DNA from: Pseudomonadota bacterium
Lineage (GTDB): Bacteria > Pseudomonadota > Gammaproteobacteria > Burkholderiales > Burkholderiaceae_B
Reading direction: 5' to 3'
Assembly (NCBI GenBank): GCA_021793875.1
Contig: JAJYRX010000059.1
Span: 1 to 8,056, forward strand
DNA: 8,056 nucleotides
Shown: positions 5,920 to 8,056 of the stretch, piece by piece
Layout of the letters: each line of letters starts with the position of its first letter
Numbering within the stretch: the stretch's first letter is position 1
The notes under the pieces: generated by a model
What the model was told of the DNA's origin: nothing
What the model saw: the letters and a program-made list of their open reading frames with translations, nothing else
The model's database searches: none
Made by a program: the position numbers and the translations under genes

Positions 5920-6801
5920 ATGTACACAACACCTCTTACAAATAAAGTATGCATAGTAACCGGCGCTGGCAACGGCTTAGGGCGTAGTCATGCCTTGGAG
6001 CTTGCACGCCTTGGAGCACATGTAGTTATTAATGACATAGGGGACGCAGCATTTGACGTAGCCAAAGAAATTAATAATTCAGGAGGCAAAGCTGTTGGCA
6101 TTAAAGGTGATGTCAGTAAGTTTGAAGACATGCAGTCCATGGCGGAAGAAACCATCAAACTGTTAGGTCGAATAGATGTTCTTATAAACAATGCCGGAGT
6201 TTTGCGTGACAGGACTTTTGCCAAAATGCCTTTAGAAGACTGGCGCACTATAATCGATGTCCACCTGATGGGTGCAGTCCATGCTACAAAAGCAGTGTGG
6301 GATCAAATGCGCGAGCAAAACTATGGCCGTATAGTAATGACCACCTCGTCGTCCGGGCTCTTCGGCAACTTTGGCCAGTCTAACTACGGAGCAGCAAAAA
6401 TGGCTCTTGTTGGCCTTATGCAAACACTACTTGAAGAGGGTGACCGCTACAACATAAAGGTTAACTGCCTAGCTCCTACAGCCCTTACTGCCATGACGCA
6501 AGGCCTTCTACCCGAAGAGGCAAATAACGTATTAACACCTGAAAAAGTTAGTAAGGGTTTGCTAGCTTTAATAAATGATGATGCACCTAGTGGCATGATA
6601 CTTTTGGCAGGCGGGGGAAGCTTCGAATGCTCTTACATTACCATGACCCAAGGTATTCATTTGAATGATAATGAAGACCCGGCAATAGAGTTATGTAGGC
6701 GACTTTCAGAGGTGCAAGACCCAACCAACATGGTTATACCAAAAACAGGCTGGGACCAATCTAAGCATGAACTTGCCAAAGCACTTGCATCAACGCACTA
6801 G
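5920..6801 (+). CDS. SDR-family dehydrogenase, MFE-2/HSD17B4-like ((3R)-hydroxyacyl-CoA dehydrogenase type)
   Basis: This is a 293-residue classical short-chain dehydrogenase/reductase. The Rossmann cofactor motif TGAGNGLG is at 14-21, with D39 (VINDIG) at the end of beta-2, favouring NAD(H). NNAG is at 90-93. The catalytic set is Ser143 (in TTSSSGLFGNFG), Tyr156 and Lys160 (YGAAK); the tetrad Asn is probably within IIDVHLMG. The GNFGQSNYGAAK segment and the roughly 50-residue tail beyond the SDR core resemble the dehydrogenase units of peroxisomal multifunctional enzyme type 2 and their stand-alone bacterial homologues, which act on (3R)-hydroxyacyl-CoA. No hydratase or SCP2 domain is attached. 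The exact substrate cannot be read from the sequence; annotation as 3-oxoacyl-ACP reductase (FabG-like) is the likely automatic alternative. It is divergent from htpG, and its TAG stop is interlocked with the codA stop. Confidence 0.88.
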   Translation: MYTTPLTNKVCIVTGAGNGLGRSHALELARLGAHVVINDIGDAAFDVAKEINNSGGKAVGIKGDVSKFEDMQSMAEETIKLLGRIDVLINNAGVLRDRTFAKMPLEDWRTIIDVHLMGAVHATKAVWDQMREQNYGRIVMTTSSSGLFGNFGQSNYGAAKMALVGLMQTLLEEGDRYNIKVNCLAPTALTAMTQGLLPEEANNVLTPEKVSKGLLALINDDAPSGMILLAGGGSFECSYITMTQGIHLNDNEDPAIELCRRLSEVQDPTNMVIPKTGWDQSKHELAKALASTH

Positions 6802-8056
6802 CTACGTCTAAAGCTTATTTGTTCAGCCTGTCCGTTTAGAAATATATTCGAATTGGATGGCTTTGTGCTGGCTATTACCTTACCGTCACGCACAGAATAC
6901 AGAGTATCAACCTGTCGTCTAATAGCCTCAAAGCCATTCTCAGCTGGCAAAATAATAAACCGAGCAGGCTTACCCTGCTCTATTCCATAATTGGTAATAC
7001 CTAGAGCTTTTGCGCTGTTGTCGGTTATTAAGGCAAGACCATTATTAAGTTGGTCGAACCCCATCATTTGGGTAATGTGCATACCCATATGCAGCACTTG
7101 AAGAGGTTTACCTATACCTAACGGGTACCAGGGGTCAAATACATCGTCATGCCCAAAACATACGTTTAAGCCTGCTTTAAGCAGCTCTGGAACACGAGTC
7201 ATTCCACGACGCTTGGGATAAGTGTCGAAGCGCCCCTGCAAATGTATATTTATTAGCGGATTAGCAATAAAGTTAATATTTGATAGCTTAAGCAATCGCA
7301 TCAAACGAGAAGTATAAGCCCCGTTATAGCTGTGCATAGCAGTTGTATGACTAGCTGTAACCCTGCTTCCCAACCCATTTGTATGAGCTAACATAGCAAC
7401 AGTTTCAAGAAACCTAGATTGCTCGTCGTCTGTTTCGTCACAATGTATATCTATAGGCTTGTCGTACTTTAATGCCAGGTTAAAAGCATCGTGCATTGAC
7501 TGAACACCAAGCTCGCGCGTGAATTCAAAGTGCGGAATACCACCTACAACATCGGCACCCAAGCGCATAGCCTCTTCCATAAGCTCAGGACCACCATCGA
7601 ATGATAATATTCCCTCTTGTGGAAATGCCACTATTTGGAGATCTACCCAGTTAGAGATTTCCTCACGCAGCTCAAGCATTGCTTTTAACGCTACCAGGCT
7701 GTGGTCAGAAACATCTACATGAGAGCGTATATACTGAACTCCATGAGCTATTTGCCACTTTATTGTTTGCATAGCGCGCTGCTTTACATCATTGTGAGTA
7801 AGCATAGGCTTGCGCTGTGCCCAGCGCTCTATGCCTTCAAACAACGTTCCTGAGCGGTTCCATTCTGGTTGCCCAGCAGTTTGTGTGCTATCTAGGTGCA
7901 CGTGAGGCTCAACAAATGGTGGTAAAAGCATTCCACCATTAGCATTTATTGTGCCAGCTTGCTCAACCAGGTCACTAGATGTATTGCTGTCAGGCTGCCA
8001 TGGGGTTATGGAAGATATACGGCCCTCTTTTATATCAAGGCTCCATAGCCCTTCCC
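6798..8056 (-). CDS. codA: Cytosine deaminase CodA, N-terminus cut by window end
   Basis: This metal-dependent amidohydrolase converts cytosine to uracil and ammonia in pyrimidine salvage. The frame stays open beyond the ATG at 7931 to the window edge, and the extra residues (EGLWSLDIKEGRISSI) match the N-terminal beta-sandwich of recalled E. coli CodA. The gene is therefore partial, with about 17 residues missing, and 418 are visible. In visible numbering, the metal and active-site residues are H51 and H53 (PPFVEPHVHLDS), Q146 (FPQEG), H204 and E207 (HCDETDDEQ), H236 (SHTTAMHSYNGAY) and D303 (CFGHDDVFDPWYP). All agree with those known for the E. coli enzyme (H61, H63, Q156, H214, E217, H246, D313). 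The linker before the HxH motif is about six residues longer than in E. coli. The permease gene codB is not visible and could lie beyond 8056. Confidence 0.97.
   Translation of the reverse strand, partial: EGLWSLDIKEGRISSITPWQPDSNTSSDLVEQAGTINANGGMLLPPFVEPHVHLDSTQTAGQPEWNRSGTLFEGIERWAQRKPMLTHNDVKQRAMQTIKWQIAHGVQYIRSHVDVSDHSLVALKAMLELREEISNWVDLQIVAFPQEGILSFDGGPELMEEAMRLGADVVGGIPHFEFTRELGVQSMHDAFNLALKYDKPIDIHCDETDDEQSRFLETVAMLAHTNGLGSRVTASHTTAMHSYNGAYTSRLMRLLKLSNINFIANPLINIHLQGRFDTYPKRRGMTRVPELLKAGLNVCFGHDDVFDPWYPLGIGKPLQVLHMGMHITQMMGFDQLNNGLALITDNSAKALGITNYGIEQGKPARFIILPAENGFEAIRRQVDTLYSVRDGKVIASTKPSNSNIFLNGQAEQISFRRS

Noticed and set aside
6798..7931. codA as a complete gene starting at the ATG at 7931
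   Set aside because: That start would remove the N-terminal beta-sandwich strands. The upstream frame is open to the window edge and matches the N terminus of CodA, so the gene is partial.

Overview
The window is a compact stretch of ordinary bacterial chromosome from a proteobacterium, most likely a betaproteobacterium (Burkholderiales, perhaps near Alcaligenaceae). The case for this is gene order: ffh divergent from a cassette of a CcsA/YpjD-like membrane protein, a PP0621-type zinc-ribbon protein and ampD. The sequence styles of TrmB, HtpG and CodA also fit. Base composition is moderate to low GC, and isoleucine is often encoded by ATA, which is unusual for that order. The species cannot be named from the sequence alone.

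Layout: (1) 2-442, + strand, the C-terminal 146 codons of trmB (tRNA m7G46 methyltransferase), overlapping by ATGA with thiS (439-639), the sulfur carrier for thiamine thiazole synthesis. (2) 652-2070, - strand, ffh (SRP54 GTPase), convergent with thiS. (3) A 95-bp divergent intergenic region, then a tightly packed + strand cassette: ypjD/ccsA-like (2166-3020), PP0621-like (3017-3262, GTG start) and ampD (3272-3850). (4) htpG (3837-5744, - strand), whose 3' end overlaps the end of ampD by 14 bp. (5) A 175-bp divergent intergenic region holding a very good sigma-32 heat-shock promoter for htpG. (6) A short-chain dehydrogenase of the MFE-2/HSD17B4 type (5920-6801, + strand). (7) codA, cytosine deaminase (6798-8056, - strand), cut by the window end at its N-terminus; its stop codon and that of the dehydrogenase share one CTAG.

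Functionally this is a set of housekeeping genes: tRNA modification, thiamine synthesis, membrane-protein targeting, cytochrome/heme-related assembly, cell-wall recycling, protein folding, acyl-CoA-type oxidoreduction and pyrimidine salvage. The only visible functional unit is the probable ypjD-PP0621-ampD operon; the other neighbours are not obviously related in pathway.

No mobile element, CRISPR array, RNA gene, convincing rho-independent terminator or frameshifted gene was seen. No gene-free stretch exceeds 175 bp. I found no evidence of a new multi-gene system. The points most worth a second look are the heat-shock promoter, the ATA codon preference, the small zinc-ribbon protein coupled to YpjD and AmpD, and the overlapping convergent gene ends.
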